A stretch of 64,000 bases of DNA from Bacillota bacterium (GCA_023381695.1 JAMCQP010000022.1:1-64000); one strand, 5' to 3'. Positions 1 through 9,411 are shown, counted from the first letter of the stretch. Made by a program: numbers and translations. Notes: a model not told the origin generated them from the sequence alone.

Positions 1-348
1 CTGGAACGCACTACTTAACATCCAGAATGCCAGGTGGTTCCAGAGCAGGTCCTGCGGCCCGGGGAAGATGGCGCCCAGAAATCCGACCTTAGACAACCAG
101 AGCTGCCCGGTCAGCCATCCGAGGACCGTCAACGCCGCCAGTACCCAGGCCAGGGTGTTGAGCGGCGAGGCCGGTGCTTCCTGCGGCAGGAACCGGATCT
201 GCCGCAGTACCGCCTCCACCACCCGGGGAGACGGCGCATTCAGAACGGAGGGAGTTCTGAAGTGCTCTCTCAGGAGTTCTTCCAGATCCCGATCTTGATT
301 ACGATTTTGATTTCGATCCCGATCCCGATCCTTCTCCTTGTCCCTCAT
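1..348 (-). CDS. Membrane partner of ECF sigma factor (anti-sigma-like), partial
   Basis: Reading leftward, the ATG lies inside the TGA stop of the sigma gene (ATGA overlap), so the two are translationally coupled. The visible 116 residues begin with a highly charged Asp/Arg/Asn/Gln run, then a short cytoplasmic segment, one hydrophobic segment (about residues 66-85) and an amphipathic stretch; the gene leaves the window. Position and layout suggest an anti-sigma factor or a membrane protein held by the same operon, but no known anti-sigma domain is recognisable. The second half is clearly paralogous to a remnant at 15556-15808, which sits beside a bactofilin-like gene. Confidence 0.6.
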   Translation of the reverse strand, partial: MRDKEKDRDRDRNQNRNQDRDLEELLREHFRTPSVLNAPSPRVVEAVLRQIRFLPQEAPASPLNTLAWVLAALTVLGWLTGQLWLSKVGFLGAIFPGPQDLLWNHLAFWMLSSAFQ

Positions 349-902
349 GCTTCTTCCTCCTCGAGGCAGCTCCGGAGTTTCTGTTTTCCCCGGTGTAATA
401 ACGTAGCGACAGTACCGGCGGGTACTTTTAGGATAACCGCGATCTCGGCGTAACTCCGATCCAGCTGATACCGGAGGACCAGGGCCGCCCGGTAGATGGG
501 TTCCAGCCGCGCCAGGGCCTGCTCCAGGGAGCGGGCCTCTTCGCGGTCCACGACCGCATGTTCCGGGTTGCCCGAACGGTCTTTATCCACCAGGGTCCCG
601 CCATACCCTGTCTCTTCCAACGGAAGCCAGTCTTTACGCGATCTGGCCACTGAAGTGGCTTCCCGCGCCGCGATGGTGAAGAGCCACGGTGCGAAGGGGC
701 GGGAGGGATTGAACCGGGGAAGAGCCTGCCAGGCCTTTATGAAAGCGGAAATAGCGGCATCTTCGGCATCCGCCCGGGATCCCAGGATGCGCCCGCAAAG
801 CGCCGTTACCCGGGGTTCGTAACGGAGAACCAGGTCCCGGAAGGCATCCTGGGAACCATCCCGCGCCTGTGAAACGAGTTCTTCATCCCTGGGTTCCTGC
901 AC
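345..902 (-). CDS. ECF-type RNA polymerase sigma factor
   Basis: 185 residues, the usual size for the extracytoplasmic-function sigma-70 group. Region 2 lies at about residues 15-85 (DAFRDLVLRYEP, then DAEDAAISAFIKAWQALPRF) and region 4 at about 130-180 (ALARLEPIYRAALVLRYQL, then SYAEIAVILKVPAGTVATLL, a helix-turn-helix). It would direct RNA polymerase to a small regulon, probably including its own operon. The following gene overlaps its stop and encodes a membrane protein, the usual place for a regulator of sigma activity. Region 2 carries AISAF where many ECF factors have ATQEVF. The subgroup cannot be assigned by eye. Confidence 0.88.
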   Translation of the reverse strand: MQEPRDEELVSQARDGSQDAFRDLVLRYEPRVTALCGRILGSRADAEDAAISAFIKAWQALPRFNPSRPFAPWLFTIAAREATSVARSRKDWLPLEETGYGGTLVDKDRSGNPEHAVVDREEARSLEQALARLEPIYRAALVLRYQLDRSYAEIAVILKVPAGTVATLLHRGKQKLRSCLEEEEA

Positions 903-1237
903 CTTTTTCCGCCTCCTGCATGTTATACGATTTTACCCGTGCTTTTCTTTCAGGTATCGGCAACTATTTTTTAAATAGCCTCTCACGGAATCTGGCGATC
1001 ATCATTACCACCGTGGACCTTCTTTGGCGTCGTGGTGAACCTGCCTCCGCCGTTGCGCTGGATGAAAAGGATGAGGGCACGCTGTTTAAATCCCCGCGAG
1101 AGTTCGTAGCGCTCGACAGGAGTGCGGCAGTATAAGTGTATGTCAGTGAAGGGGATATGCGCCGGATGTTGAATTAGTCTTTTGGATGAAAAACCCATTT
1201 AAGGAGATGGAGTTGAAGATTAACAAGGAGGGATACG
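903..1237. other. Intergenic region between divergent genes
   Basis: No gene can be supported here. It must hold the promoter of the leftward sigma operon and that of the rightward membrane protein gene. A stretch of about 22 bases at 943-965 recurs with one indel at 43188-43210, beside the MITE; its meaning is unknown. Confidence 0.5.
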
Positions 1238-2080
1238 GTGAGAGCCGAATCAATTGATAAGATCCAGGGTTATCTGGACTGGATGACCAGAAGATGGTGG
1301 TTTTTGTCCGCGCTGGCGCTGGCAAACTTCCTCATTCCCAGCTATGTTCCACGGGCTTATCAGCCCCAGGAGATACCGGGGATCATCGAGGCGGTCCTCT
1401 CTAATCCGCTTATTTACAAGTTTCCGGCCCTGATGGTACTGGCAAAGTTGATTCCCATCGCCTTGATTGCGGCAGTGGTCCTCCTTGGCGGAAAAGCGGC
1501 GCGGCTCTTTGATCTTTACGCGGCGGTATTGCTTTTCGCCCTGGCACTATTTCAGAACATGGCTTTCACTGAGAAGTACGGATTCGTGATCCTCTGGTCA
1601 AATGTGGTTTCCATCATGGTAGTGGCCATCTTTTGGGCCTGGGAAGCCATCGCGGCAAAGAATGATTTTACCGCGACGAAACAGCCGTTGTGGAGTTACT
1701 GGGTGATACCGGCGGCCTTCCTGGCGTTCTGGTTTCCGGTGGAGACCAGTTCCATTACACCGAAGTTCTCCATCCTGGAACTGTTCACAAACGAAGCCGG
1801 GTTGACCTTGTGCATGATGCTGCCGGTCTTCCTGGCGGTGCTCTCGCTGTATTATCCAAATGTCAATAGAGCCACCTTCAGGGTCACCAGTTTTGTGGGC
1901 ATGATTTTCGGTTCTCTCAACCTGGTAACCTGGTTTCTTCTGAAACCGTCCATGTGGTGGATGGGGGTCCTGCATCTGCCGCTCTTTGGGATCTCCATCC
2001 ATGCTTTCAGCCTTTCCATGACGCGGCCAGGCAGGGCAGCCAGCGGCGCGGCCGGAATCGACTCCGGCCGGCAGGTTTGA
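1238..2080 (+). CDS. Polytopic membrane protein of unknown function
   Basis: 280 residues starting at GTG, with a good AAGGAGG ribosome site 7 bases upstream. About seven to eight hydrophobic segments span the length (about residues 20-35, 60-85, 90-110, 120-140, 155-170, 185-205, 220-240, 245-265). Aromatic and proline-rich loops such as NFLIPSYVPRAYQ follow the first segment. The C-terminus is a short Gly/Ala/Arg tail. I do not recognise a family. It stands alone between divergent and convergent neighbours, so context gives no role. Confidence 0.7.
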   Translation: MRAESIDKIQGYLDWMTRRWWFLSALALANFLIPSYVPRAYQPQEIPGIIEAVLSNPLIYKFPALMVLAKLIPIALIAAVVLLGGKAARLFDLYAAVLLFALALFQNMAFTEKYGFVILWSNVVSIMVVAIFWAWEAIAAKNDFTATKQPLWSYWVIPAAFLAFWFPVETSSITPKFSILELFTNEAGLTLCMMLPVFLAVLSLYYPNVNRATFRVTSFVGMIFGSLNLVTWFLLKPSMWWMGVLHLPLFGISIHAFSLSMTRPGRAASGAAGIDSGRQV

Positions 2081-2113
2081 TCTTAACAAGATTGATCTCA
2101 TTCACCATTTATC

Positions 2114-2644
2114 TTATTTGTCAGTCCCGCTCAATAGACGAAGCAGCCAGGAAGGGCGAACGGCCTGAGCACTGATATAATTGGCTTTATATTTCCTGGC
2201 ATCCGGGTCAAAGATGGGCACAATGAAGTTCCATACCTGACCTGGCTCCAGCCTGGAAGTCTCCGCAAAGGTTTCACCTGATTGAACATCGGATTCATTG
2301 TAGGTGCTAAAGTCAATCTTGATATTGCGGAATGGAATATCAGCAGAGTTTTTCACCGTCCCAACGATGTATCTGGTCGTTGGATTTTCACCAGTTTGAA
2401 TATGCGTTTCTATGAGCTCGAGCTGAACTGGTTCCGACTTTCCTGAACTTTGCTGTTGTCTTAACTGTGAGAGCGTTCGTTCAGATGGGGTACTGTTGGC
2501 GTTAAGACCTAAATTCACCAACAGGATGCCTATGAAAATGATGGCCGCTCCCACGCTGCGTTTTTGGATTCCAAACCTTTCCAACGGTCTGATGATATTG
2601 ATCAGCCCAAAAAGGACGATCAATCTGCCCAGGATAATCATCAT
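2114..2644 (-). CDS. Membrane-anchored FxLYD-type domain protein
   Basis: 176 residues from the second of two candidate upstream starts; I chose the ATG-ATG at 2644 because GGAAGGAG lies just before it, whereas the longer frame (to 2797) has none. Two hydrophobic segments at about residues 3-20 and 28-45 anchor it, followed by a Gln/Ser-rich linker. The C-terminal half (GTVKNSADIPFRNIKIDFSTY, LEPGQVWNFIVPIFDP) has the pattern of the FxLYD/DUF3426 beta-sandwich: a transition between 'internal' modification of peptide backbone amounts and an extracellular Ig-like fold. The role is unknown. It is convergent with the preceding membrane protein gene. Confidence 0.65.
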   Translation of the reverse strand: MMIILGRLIVLFGLINIIRPLERFGIQKRSVGAAIIFIGILLVNLGLNANSTPSERTLSQLRQQQSSGKSEPVQLELIETHIQTGENPTTRYIVGTVKNSADIPFRNIKIDFSTYNESDVQSGETFAETSRLEPGQVWNFIVPIFDPDARKYKANYISAQAVRPSWLLRLLSGTDK

Positions 2645-2927
2645 CGAACTCTCCTTCCCGGTGTTTCTCCTCCCTGGCCATTCTATAACTGGAGGGTCAC
2701 CGCTTTTTGGAGTCCCAATGCTAGAGTTATCGGCAGAGACGTACTGCAGGAGAATGGCCAATGCGGGGCGAATATAAATTTTGGGAATGGCAGGCAATCA
2801 TAGAATTAATTGGATACTCCTTGCAACTGCGGGCGTCTGACGCGCGTCGCACTCATTTGAATTCATTCGTACTTTAAAAAGCCGGTTTTCCGGCTAATTT
2901 TCTTTGTTGGGACGGGGTGGGGAAGAG

Positions 2928-4079
2928 ATGAAGATCGCGCCTTTTGAACTGGAACGCTGGTATGTCCAGTATGAGTTTAACGTGAAATACAATATCAGCG
3001 CCAGCTGCGGCCGGGAGACCACGACGGCGGAGCTGCTGGCCATGGCCGGCCCGGAGGGCAGGGAAAAGTACCTGAACCTGGGGCTGGACTATACGCAAAA
3101 TCCCGGCGACCCGCTTTTGCGGCAGGAGCTTAGCAAGCTTTACGCCAGCCTCTCGCCGGATCAGATCCAGGAGACCACCGGCGCCTCCGAGGCGATCTTT
3201 CTCCTGATGAATCACCTCCTGGAACCGGGCGACACGGTGATCGCCGAGGCGCCCATCTACCAGTCCCTCTTCAGCGTGGCGGAGGCCGTGGGCGCGAAGA
3301 TGAAGCGCTGGCAGCTGCACGAGGAGCATGGCTGGCAGCCGGATCTGGACGAACTCACCCGCCTGATCGATTCGCGGGCCAAAATGGTGGTCATCAACAG
3401 TCCGCACAGCCCCACGGGTTCGGTCCTCAGCCCGGAGATCCAGCGGGCGCTGGTCGAGCTGGCCGAGAAGCGCGGCTTCTGGCTGATCTCCGATGAGGTC
3501 TACCGGGGCATCGTCTACGATCCCCAGGCTCTCCTGCCTCCGGCGGTGGACCTCTCCGAACGCGCCATCAGCATCGGGGATATGACCAAGCCCTACGGCC
3601 TTGGCGGCTTGCGCGTGGGGTGGATTGCCGCCCATGACCGGAGTGTTTTGGAAGCCTGCTCGTCCATGCGGGATTACACGACGATGTGCAACTCCGCGCC
3701 CAGCGAGTTTTTGGCCACGGTGGCGCTGCAGCACCGGGATGAGATCCTGGCCCGGAACCTGGCCATCGCCAGGGAGAATATGGCGCTCTTTGCATCATTC
3801 GTGGAAAAACACCGGGATCGCCTTTCCTGGGTGAAGCCGCGGGGCGGGTTCACGGCGTTTCCGAAATATAATCAGGATGCGGAGGGCAAGAGATCCGAAA
3901 CGGGCAAGAATATCTTGTCGTCCCGGGAGTTTTGCCGGCGGTTGGTTGAGGCCGAAAATCTCCTGTTGTTGCCGGGTGAAACATTTGGGCTGGACGGGCA
4001 TTTCCGGGTGGGCTTTGGGCAGGATCCCCGGAAGTTTGCCGTGGGCCTGAAACTCTTTGACAGATTTCTGGAGAAGTGA
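2928..4079 (+). CDS. PLP-dependent aminotransferase, class I/II
   Basis: 383 residues, fold-type I aminotransferase. The pyridoxal phosphate signatures are visible: NSPHSPTGS (substrate loop), SDEVYRG (Asp contacting the pyridine nitrogen, Tyr to the phenolate) and the Schiff-base lysine in TKPYGLGGLRVGW at about residue 220. The C-terminal RVGFG holds the arginine that binds the substrate carboxylate. The SDEVYRG/TKPYGLGG style resembles capreomycidine-synthase-like and related amino acid aminotransferases; the substrate cannot be named. A TTG 24 bases upstream is possible but ATG at 2928 is preceded by a GGGG-AAG site. No operon partner is evident. Confidence 0.88.
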   Translation: MKIAPFELERWYVQYEFNVKYNISASCGRETTTAELLAMAGPEGREKYLNLGLDYTQNPGDPLLRQELSKLYASLSPDQIQETTGASEAIFLLMNHLLEPGDTVIAEAPIYQSLFSVAEAVGAKMKRWQLHEEHGWQPDLDELTRLIDSRAKMVVINSPHSPTGSVLSPEIQRALVELAEKRGFWLISDEVYRGIVYDPQALLPPAVDLSERAISIGDMTKPYGLGGLRVGWIAAHDRSVLEACSSMRDYTTMCNSAPSEFLATVALQHRDEILARNLAIARENMALFASFVEKHRDRLSWVKPRGGFTAFPKYNQDAEGKRSETGKNILSSREFCRRLVEAENLLLLPGETFGLDGHFRVGFGQDPRKFAVGLKLFDRFLEK

Positions 4080-4214
4080 CCCGTTAACTGAAGTGATCCT
4101 TTTACGGGAAGTGCCCCGTTGACCAGAGTGTCCCTTCGCAAAGAAATATTGATGTGGAGGCGCAATCGTTGTTCTATAAATCGCGCACCACTCATTGCCA
4201 CAGGGGGGTGGAAG

Positions 4215-5305
4215 ATGGCCCAAGTTATCACGAGAGTCCGGAACCGCGGCCTGGATGTTTTCCTGATCCTGATCACCGCTCATCTCGTCACCCTGCTGGG
4301 TTCTGCGATGAGCCGGTTCGCCCTTGGAGTCTACATCTACGAGCAGACGGGGAAGGTGCAGGATTTCGCAACCATCCTCGTCGTCGGGTTTATTCCCGGC
4401 ATCCTTTTGTCTCCGATTGCAGGTGTCTTAGTGGATCGCGGTGGTCCGCGCCGAATGGAATTGCGGTTGCCGTCACGCTCCTGATCTGGAGCCAGCTGGC
4501 CGTGAAAAAAGCCGGTAAGGCGGAGGCCGGCAAGGCAGAGGCCGGCAAGGGGCGGGAAAATGCAAAGAGTTCCTTTGGGCAGGACCTGCGCGAAGGGGCT
4601 CAGTACTTTCTGCGGCGCAAGCCACTTCTCTATCTGGTGTTGCTCTTTACGTTCATGAACTTCGCACTCGGTTTTAACATGACCCTGGGACAGCCTTATA
4701 TACTGAGCATGGGAACCAAGCAGCAGCTCGGTTTTCTCCAGGCGTTATTCGGCGGCGGAATGGTACTGGGCGGTCTGCTCATGGCGACTCTGAAGATGAA
4801 GTCAGGCTACGTGCGGATGGTGCTTTTAGGCAACCTGGGAGTAGGGGTGACGATCGCCATCGCTGGCTTGAGCCGCGATCTCCGGGTTATCGGCCTCGCC
4901 TGGCTTGCCACGGGCCTTTTGATTCCGGTGGTTAACGCCACCGTGGTCAGCCTGCTGCAACTGCGGACGGGCCCTGGATACCTTGGCCGGGTCTTCTCGT
5001 TTTCCCGGATGCTCGCGTGGATCTTCTTGCCGGTTGGGCAGATCCTGGCGGGGCAATTGGCGGATCGATCTGTTCAGGCGGGCTTCCCGGCCCGGTCGGG
5101 CTCCTGGCTGGCCCCGCTGTTTGCCTCTGGAAAGCAGGGGAGTTACGGGATGCTGCTCGCGTTTACCGGCCTATTTATTATCCTCGCTGTGATTGGCTTT
5201 GGTCTATTGAAACCGGTGTATGAATTGGAAGGGGACCGCGCTTCATTAGTAAGGGACGGCGCTTCGGCGGAAAGGAATCGCGCTTCAGCGGAAGAGGCGG
5301 GATAG
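4215..5305 (+). pseudogene. MFS transporter, frameshifted with internal deletion
   Basis: The ATG at 4215 opens a normal major facilitator N-terminus (two membrane segments, then DRGGPRR, the loop 2-3 signature) that runs out of frame at about 4450. The remainder continues in another frame to 5305 with the central loop (Lys/Ala/Glu repeats KAEAGKAEAGK) and the six C-terminal helices. Roughly 100 residues, helices 3 to 5 or 6, are missing at the join, so a simple sequencing slip cannot restore it. A drug or siderophore exporter of the EntS-like group is the closest match by eye. The 3' end overlaps the convergent Uma2 gene by 21 bases and ends in short Arg/Ala/Ser repeats. Confidence 0.75.
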
Positions 5306-5905
5306 GTCCAGCTCCAGGCCGGGCAGGAGCGGGCTCTTTAATACGGTGCCTTCCGGAAAGGTCTGCCAGGCGGCCAGTTCGTAGCTTTGTAGTGCGGTGG
5401 CCTGGAGGGTGGAAATTTCGATGCTATGTCCTTCGAGGTACACGATCCAGAGCTCGTGTACCCCGTATTTGGCATAGGCGCGGCGTTTGGTCACCCGGTC
5501 CCATTCCGCCGTGGAAGGGGAAAGGATCTCGACGGCCAGATCGGGCGCGCCCCAGATATTGGCTTCTTTAATGATGCCGAGGCGCTCCCGCGATATATAG
5601 AGCAAATCGGGCTGGACCACGTTATGTTCACTCAAAACCACGTCGATGGGGGCATCGTAAACCATCCCCAGGCCGCGGTCTTCAATCCATTCCAGCAGAA
5701 TTCTTAGCAATCTTTTGGAGATCTCTTGGTGGAAGACGCTGGGCGAAGGCACCATCCTTAGTTCCCCCTCCACAAGTTCATAGCGCAGCCCTGCCGGCAT
5801 GCGGCAATAATCTTCATAGGTGAATCGCACAGCGTCAGCATCTGAATTATGATTTTTGGCTACTTCACGCAGCTCATCGGGCTTTTCCAAGAGAATCCCC
5901 TCCAA
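5285..5905 (-). CDS. Uma2 family (DUF820) restriction-nuclease-fold protein
   Basis: 206 residues. The Uma2 signature is complete: RYELVEGEL near residue 45, QPDLLYIS near 102, PDLAVEILSPST near 124, then D-x(5)-K and YAKYGVHELWIVY. The E, D and E-x-L residues make up the PD-(D/E)xK active site, so the fold is that of a restriction endonuclease. The family is common in cyanobacteria and Bacillota, often in many copies. Its biological role is not settled; mobile-element or defence links have been proposed. It is a stand-alone gene convergent with the broken MFS gene. Confidence 0.88.
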   Translation of the reverse strand: MEGILLEKPDELREVAKNHNSDADAVRFTYEDYCRMPAGLRYELVEGELRMVPSPSVFHQEISKRLLRILLEWIEDRGLGMVYDAPIDVVLSEHNVVQPDLLYISRERLGIIKEANIWGAPDLAVEILSPSTAEWDRVTKRRAYAKYGVHELWIVYLEGHSIEISTLQATALQSYELAAWQTFPEGTVLKSPLLPGLELDLSRLFR

Positions 5906-6030
5906 TCCCCGGAGTTTTTACATCTATATACCCCTGCAGCTATCTTTATAGTAACACATGATCTAACAGGCTACAATGAATTTTCGGACGAATAGGCGCG
6001 AAACTGCCTCAGGACAGGAGGGTGGATGCC

Positions 6031-6231
6031 TTGCCAGCCGATGGAATCCAGCTTGCGGTAAAAGAGCTTGGGGAAGATGATGCGGCGTTCATCGCGGAGA
6101 TTACCCGCCGGGCATTTTCAGAACCTTACCAGGCTCATTCTTATGTTCATGTTGATGCCCATGCGAAGACTCAGACTCAGACCCAACACGGCATACTGCC
6201 CCCGCCGTCCGCGACCCGGGACACCGCGGAA
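6031..6231 (+). pseudogene. 5' fragment of a gene, possibly GNAT acetyltransferase
   Basis: An AGGAGG site at 6015-6020 precedes a TTG (6031; a GTG at 6022 is less well spaced). The first 35-40 residues (QLAVKELGEDDAAFIAEITR) look like the N-terminus of a GNAT-type acetyltransferase. At about 6231 GC-rich sequence gives way abruptly to AT-rich sequence and the frame ends at 6384 with unrelated residues. I read this as a gene cut by insertion of the AT-rich segment that follows. The GNAT assignment is weak because no acetyl-CoA motif remains. Confidence 0.35.
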
Positions 6232-7020
6232 GAGATCAGGGAAGACAATGTATTTAATTTCAGAAGTATATTTTTCAACCAAGTCTCCGTTATTGACATA
6301 AATGGTAGATTCTTGATCAATTCCTTTATGCATTGTTCTAATCTCCAAGAATATCAAGGAATCCGCATATTGAAACGATTTTAACTCAAAATGCATTTCG
6401 TACGCAGCATCGCCTGCAATATTTTCTATGTCTTCTCTTGTTAACTGGTAGGGCTGTATGGTTCTATCAATTTTTTCGAAGTAACCCCCCTTAATTAATA
6501 CACCTCTGTTGTTTGCGCTGAAAATAATTAGAGAATAGAAAATTGCCAAAGCATTATTCCATAGCTCGTTACAAATTGCCATAAGTTTTTCAATATCCCA
6601 TATGTAAGGTCCCCAACTTATTGCCTTTGTATTAGGATCCACATCCCAGAGTTTAACTTTTCCATCATCGAGGATTTGAAATCTTTCATGAGCATAAGAA
6701 TTTCTCAAGTGGGGATTCAACCCGATCTTGATTTGCTTTACTGGTATTGGATAGTTATTGATATGTTGGGCGATATTATCTATCAAACTCAGCTTTACAC
6801 GCCCATCACGGTCCAATTTGTAGGGCTTTTTCTTTTTGGGGTTTTGGGAAGTTCCGATTGATATTATTATTGGGGCTAAAAGTGTAGGCAATAGTCCTTC
6901 ATACATTACTTTATAATAATTTAATAACAGTTCGATTTTTTGATTCTGCTTCTCCTCTTTTTCCGCTTTTATTCGAGCATCAAAAGAATGGTTTAATAAG
7001 AATGGAATATGTGATTCCAC
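6118..7020 (-). CDS. AT-rich hypothetical protein with HEPN-like motif, 5' end disrupted
   Basis: 300-residue open frame in DNA far richer in A+T than its surroundings, hence probably acquired. Residues about 105-125 contain LRNSYAHERF, an R-x4-H arrangement like the catalytic motif of HEPN-domain RNases; the flanking helices fit loosely. The first codons (GTG GAA TCA) come from the terminal repeat of the adjacent IS element, so the true N-terminus was lost. The last 35 residues are translated from the older GC-rich DNA beyond 6231, so the C-terminus is also not native. I infer a broken cargo or defence-type gene; function unknown. Confidence 0.45.
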   Translation of the reverse strand: MESHIPFLLNHSFDARIKAEKEEKQNQKIELLLNYYKVMYEGLLPTLLAPIIISIGTSQNPKKKKPYKLDRDGRVKLSLIDNIAQHINNYPIPVKQIKIGLNPHLRNSYAHERFQILDDGKVKLWDVDPNTKAISWGPYIWDIEKLMAICNELWNNALAIFYSLIIFSANNRGVLIKGGYFEKIDRTIQPYQLTREDIENIAGDAAYEMHFELKSFQYADSLIFLEIRTMHKGIDQESTIYVNNGDLVEKYTSEIKYIVFPDLFRGVPGRGRRGQYAVLGLSLSLRMGINMNIRMSLVRF

Positions 7021-8957
7021 TGCAAAAACCCCCCGAACCCCTGGGAAAATTGCCCAGGTAAGGAGGAAAGTAGATCCGGGTAGCGAATTATAATAGAGTT
7101 ATCAAGAGTAATATGGCGGTATTGCAATGCATTTTTATTTATTGGGGGTTTTTGCATGTTCAAGGCGAATAATGCCCATCTTCAAGAAGAGATGTTTAAC
7201 AGTTACTCTTCGCTGCACCCCAAAATACAGGAACGGTTGAAGAAAACCTGGGCTCCCATCTTCTATGAGCATGTGTTCTGCCAGATCGATGAAACACTTT
7301 TTGCCCCCTTGTACTCCCTGGATAACGGTTGCCCCAACTTTCCCGTCAATATCCTGCTCTCCCTGGAGTTCATCAAACATCTGAAAGACTATACCGATGA
7401 AGAGCTTGTCGAGCAGTTCTACTATAACTATCAAATCATGTATGCGGTGGGCTTGCGCAACCTGGGCCAACTCTATCTGGCCATTCGTACCTTTTACGAG
7501 TTTCGCGAGCGGGTGTATCGATACGCCGTGGAAAACCCCGGAAAAGACGACCTGATCTTTTCCCAGTTCGAAAAGCTCACCGCGCACTTCCTGGAGGTGG
7601 CCCAGATCAACACCAAGGAGCAGCGGATGGACTCCACGCAAGTCAGGTCCAACATCAAGCGAGCTGGCCGGTTGTCGCTGGCCTACGACGTGTTGGAACA
7701 CGCCGTAAAAGCCTGCCCTCCGGAGATTCTTCCCGAGGAGCTCAAACGCGTGCTGGAACCGGACTACCGCACCGAAGTCCTATACCGCTCAAAAGGGACC
7801 CAGGCTCAAAGCCGACTGCAAGAGGTGCTCAACCTGGGAGTGCGACTTTTGGAGATCACCGCCTCTTTTCCGGACACCCAGGCCTCAAACGCCATCAGCC
7901 TTTTGGAGCGTTTTTTACAAGAGCAAGCCTCTTTCGACTACCAGCAAAACGCCTGGAAAGCCAAAGATCCCAAGGAGATTGCCTCAAGTTCCCTGCAATC
8001 GGCGCATGACCCGGAGGCCACCTATCGCAAAAAAGCCGGTCAAGGGCAAGCCGGGTATGTGGCCAATCTGGCCGAAACCTGTGCCGAGGAGAACCCGGTC
8101 CAGTTCATTAGCGATTACACCCTCAAAAAAACAACGTGAGCGATCCACAAATGCGCCAAGAGCGCCTCCCGGTAATCCGGGAGAAAATGGCCGTCACCGA
8201 CCTTTACACCGATGGCGCCTATTACCGCCCGGAGGAAGAGGAACCAGCGCCGGGGATCACCATGCACTACACGAACATGTCCGGAAGCAAACCTGCTCCC
8301 GAAAAACTCCCGTTGACGGCGTTTGTGATTTTAGACCAACAAATTATCGTCTCTTGCCCCAACAGCCAACATCCCGCGCATAGCTACTTTGATAAACAGG
8401 GCAAAACGCTCTCGGCGTACTTTGACCTCCATCTCTGCCAGCAGTGTCCCATGCGGGAGGCTTGCCCGGTCAAGTTGCAGAAAAAGAGCGCCGTTTTGCG
8501 CGTCAGCCAAAAAGCCGTGTCCGCGGCCCAAACCCGCGAGCGCATCTCCGTGAAGTGCGAACATCGCGAGTCCACCAGCAAACGCGCCGCCATTGAAGGC
8601 ACCAACTCGGCGTTGAAGCGGTCACACGGCGCCGGCAGGTTGCAAGTCCGCACCCTGGCCAGATGCAAAGTGGTGTTCGGCATGAAAGTTATTGGCCACA
8701 ACTTCCGCCAGCTGGTGCGCTTCTGCCAGGGCGATATCCGTGAGAAGGCGAAGTCATTTAACCTGAAAACACACCAAGGGGTACTTGCCCCCATTTGAGC
8801 TTAAAACCTGGGATATGCGGGAGGTGAACACCTTCCAATCGACCAGTTTGGAGGCCAAAATGAGCTAAATAGCCACTTTACCGAGTTAAATCCCATTAAA
8901 TTTCGAAAGATTTGGATGAGAACGGGACCATCCACCTGCTTTCAGCAGGGGAATCAA
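7011..8957 (+). mobile_element. IS1182-type insertion sequence
   Basis: A DDE transposase (two overlapping frames, 7156-8798) is bounded on the left by TGATTCCACTGCAAAAA (7012-7028) and on the right by a degenerate inverted version near 8938-8957 (GCAGGGGAATCAA). The left repeat matches the perfect ends of the 276-bp MITE at 42883-43158, which supports these borders. A 13-base inverted repeat also links 7021-7033 to 7144-7156, and CCTGGG/CCCAGG can form a hairpin at 7040-7058. I found no clear target duplication. The right border is uncertain by tens of bases. Confidence 0.6.
7156..8798 (+). CDS. IS1182-family DDE transposase, in two frames
   Basis: Frame one (7156-8139, 327 aa) carries the DUF772-type N-terminal domain (NFPVNILLSLEFIKHLKDYTDEELVEQ, cut here as LSLEFIKHLKDYTDEEL) and the first catalytic Asp in MDSTQVRSN. 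It runs into a TGA just after a run of seven A at 8125-8131. Frame minus one (8136-8798) continues the family sequence with LYTDGAYY (second Asp), the Cys cluster CQQCPMREACP and EGTNSALKRSHG (catalytic Glu). Joined by a -1 slip the product would be about 547 residues, the normal length. Either a frameshift mutation or slippage on A7 explains the split. Confidence 0.8.
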
Positions 8958-9097
8958 CTTTGAGCTATGTAAAAGGACGGAAGGTCTTTTTGCCACACAC
9001 AAATGGCCGGGGAATTCACACCATAAAGGCAAGCGAGCGTAGCGGCACGAACACGCTTTAGCTGCATCTCGTTTAAAAAATATCTGGTTCAAAACCC
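8958..9097. other. Intergenic region with no gene seen
   Basis: Between the IS end and the promoter at 9098. Open frames here are short and unconvincing on both strands. Confidence 0.4.
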
Positions 9098-9127
9098 TTG
9101 CGAAAATCTGTTTGGGTGTTATATAAT
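9098..9127 (+). promoter_or_regulatory. Strong sigma-A type promoter
   Basis: TTGCGA at 9098-9103, an 18-base spacer and TATAAT at 9122-9127. It would start a transcript of about 350 bases that ends at the hairpin at 9457-9491 and contains the small frame at 9231. Confidence 0.6.
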
Positions 9128-9230
9128 ATTGATGGACGGGTTTCGGCCTGCCGGCCCGGTGGTAATCGAGCCTCCCCCCGCCTGGAGTGTTGGGCCAGGG
9201 AGAATCCCGGTGGAGGGGGAGGTGGGGCTT

Positions 9231-9410
9231 ATGGAGATACGTTTGTTCGAACTCTCCATAATGATCGCTCCGGTGGTAGCCCTGGCGGCTATCACCGCTC
9301 TCGCACCTCCTGTGCTTCGCGGTGCCTTGGCATCCGTGCCAAATGTAGCCTGGTGGCGAAGATGCTCCGACATAACAAACAAAAAAGCTAGGGATCCAGT
9401 GGATACCTAG
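9231..9410 (+). CDS. Small hydrophobic ORF, possible type I (holin-like) toxin
   Basis: 59 residues from ATG at 9231 with a good GGAGGTG ribosome site. It begins MEIRLFELSIMIAP and has a hydrophobic stretch to about residue 30, reminiscent of the 'holin-like toxin' peptides of Bacillota type I systems (Fst/TxpA style). The setting also fits: strong promoter 100 bases upstream, a hairpin over the stop codon and a second, terminator-like hairpin after an ACTCCCGGGT stretch. The C-terminal half is not hydrophobic and may be degraded. Short length makes this tentative. Confidence 0.35.
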   Translation: MEIRLFELSIMIAPVVALAAITALAPPVLRGALASVPNVAWWRRCSDITNKKARDPVDT

Positions 9411-9411
9411 C
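9387..9411 (+). other. Stem-loop overlapping the small ORF stop
   Basis: GCTAGGGATCC pairs with GGATACCTAGC around a 3-base loop. In type I toxin loci a hairpin or direct repeat of this kind lies at the toxin 3' end and takes part in antisense RNA pairing. Confidence 0.45.

Noticed and set aside
2874-3734. 286-codon minus frame opposite the aminotransferase
   Set aside because: Composition of an antisense shadow; aminotransferase motifs are on plus.
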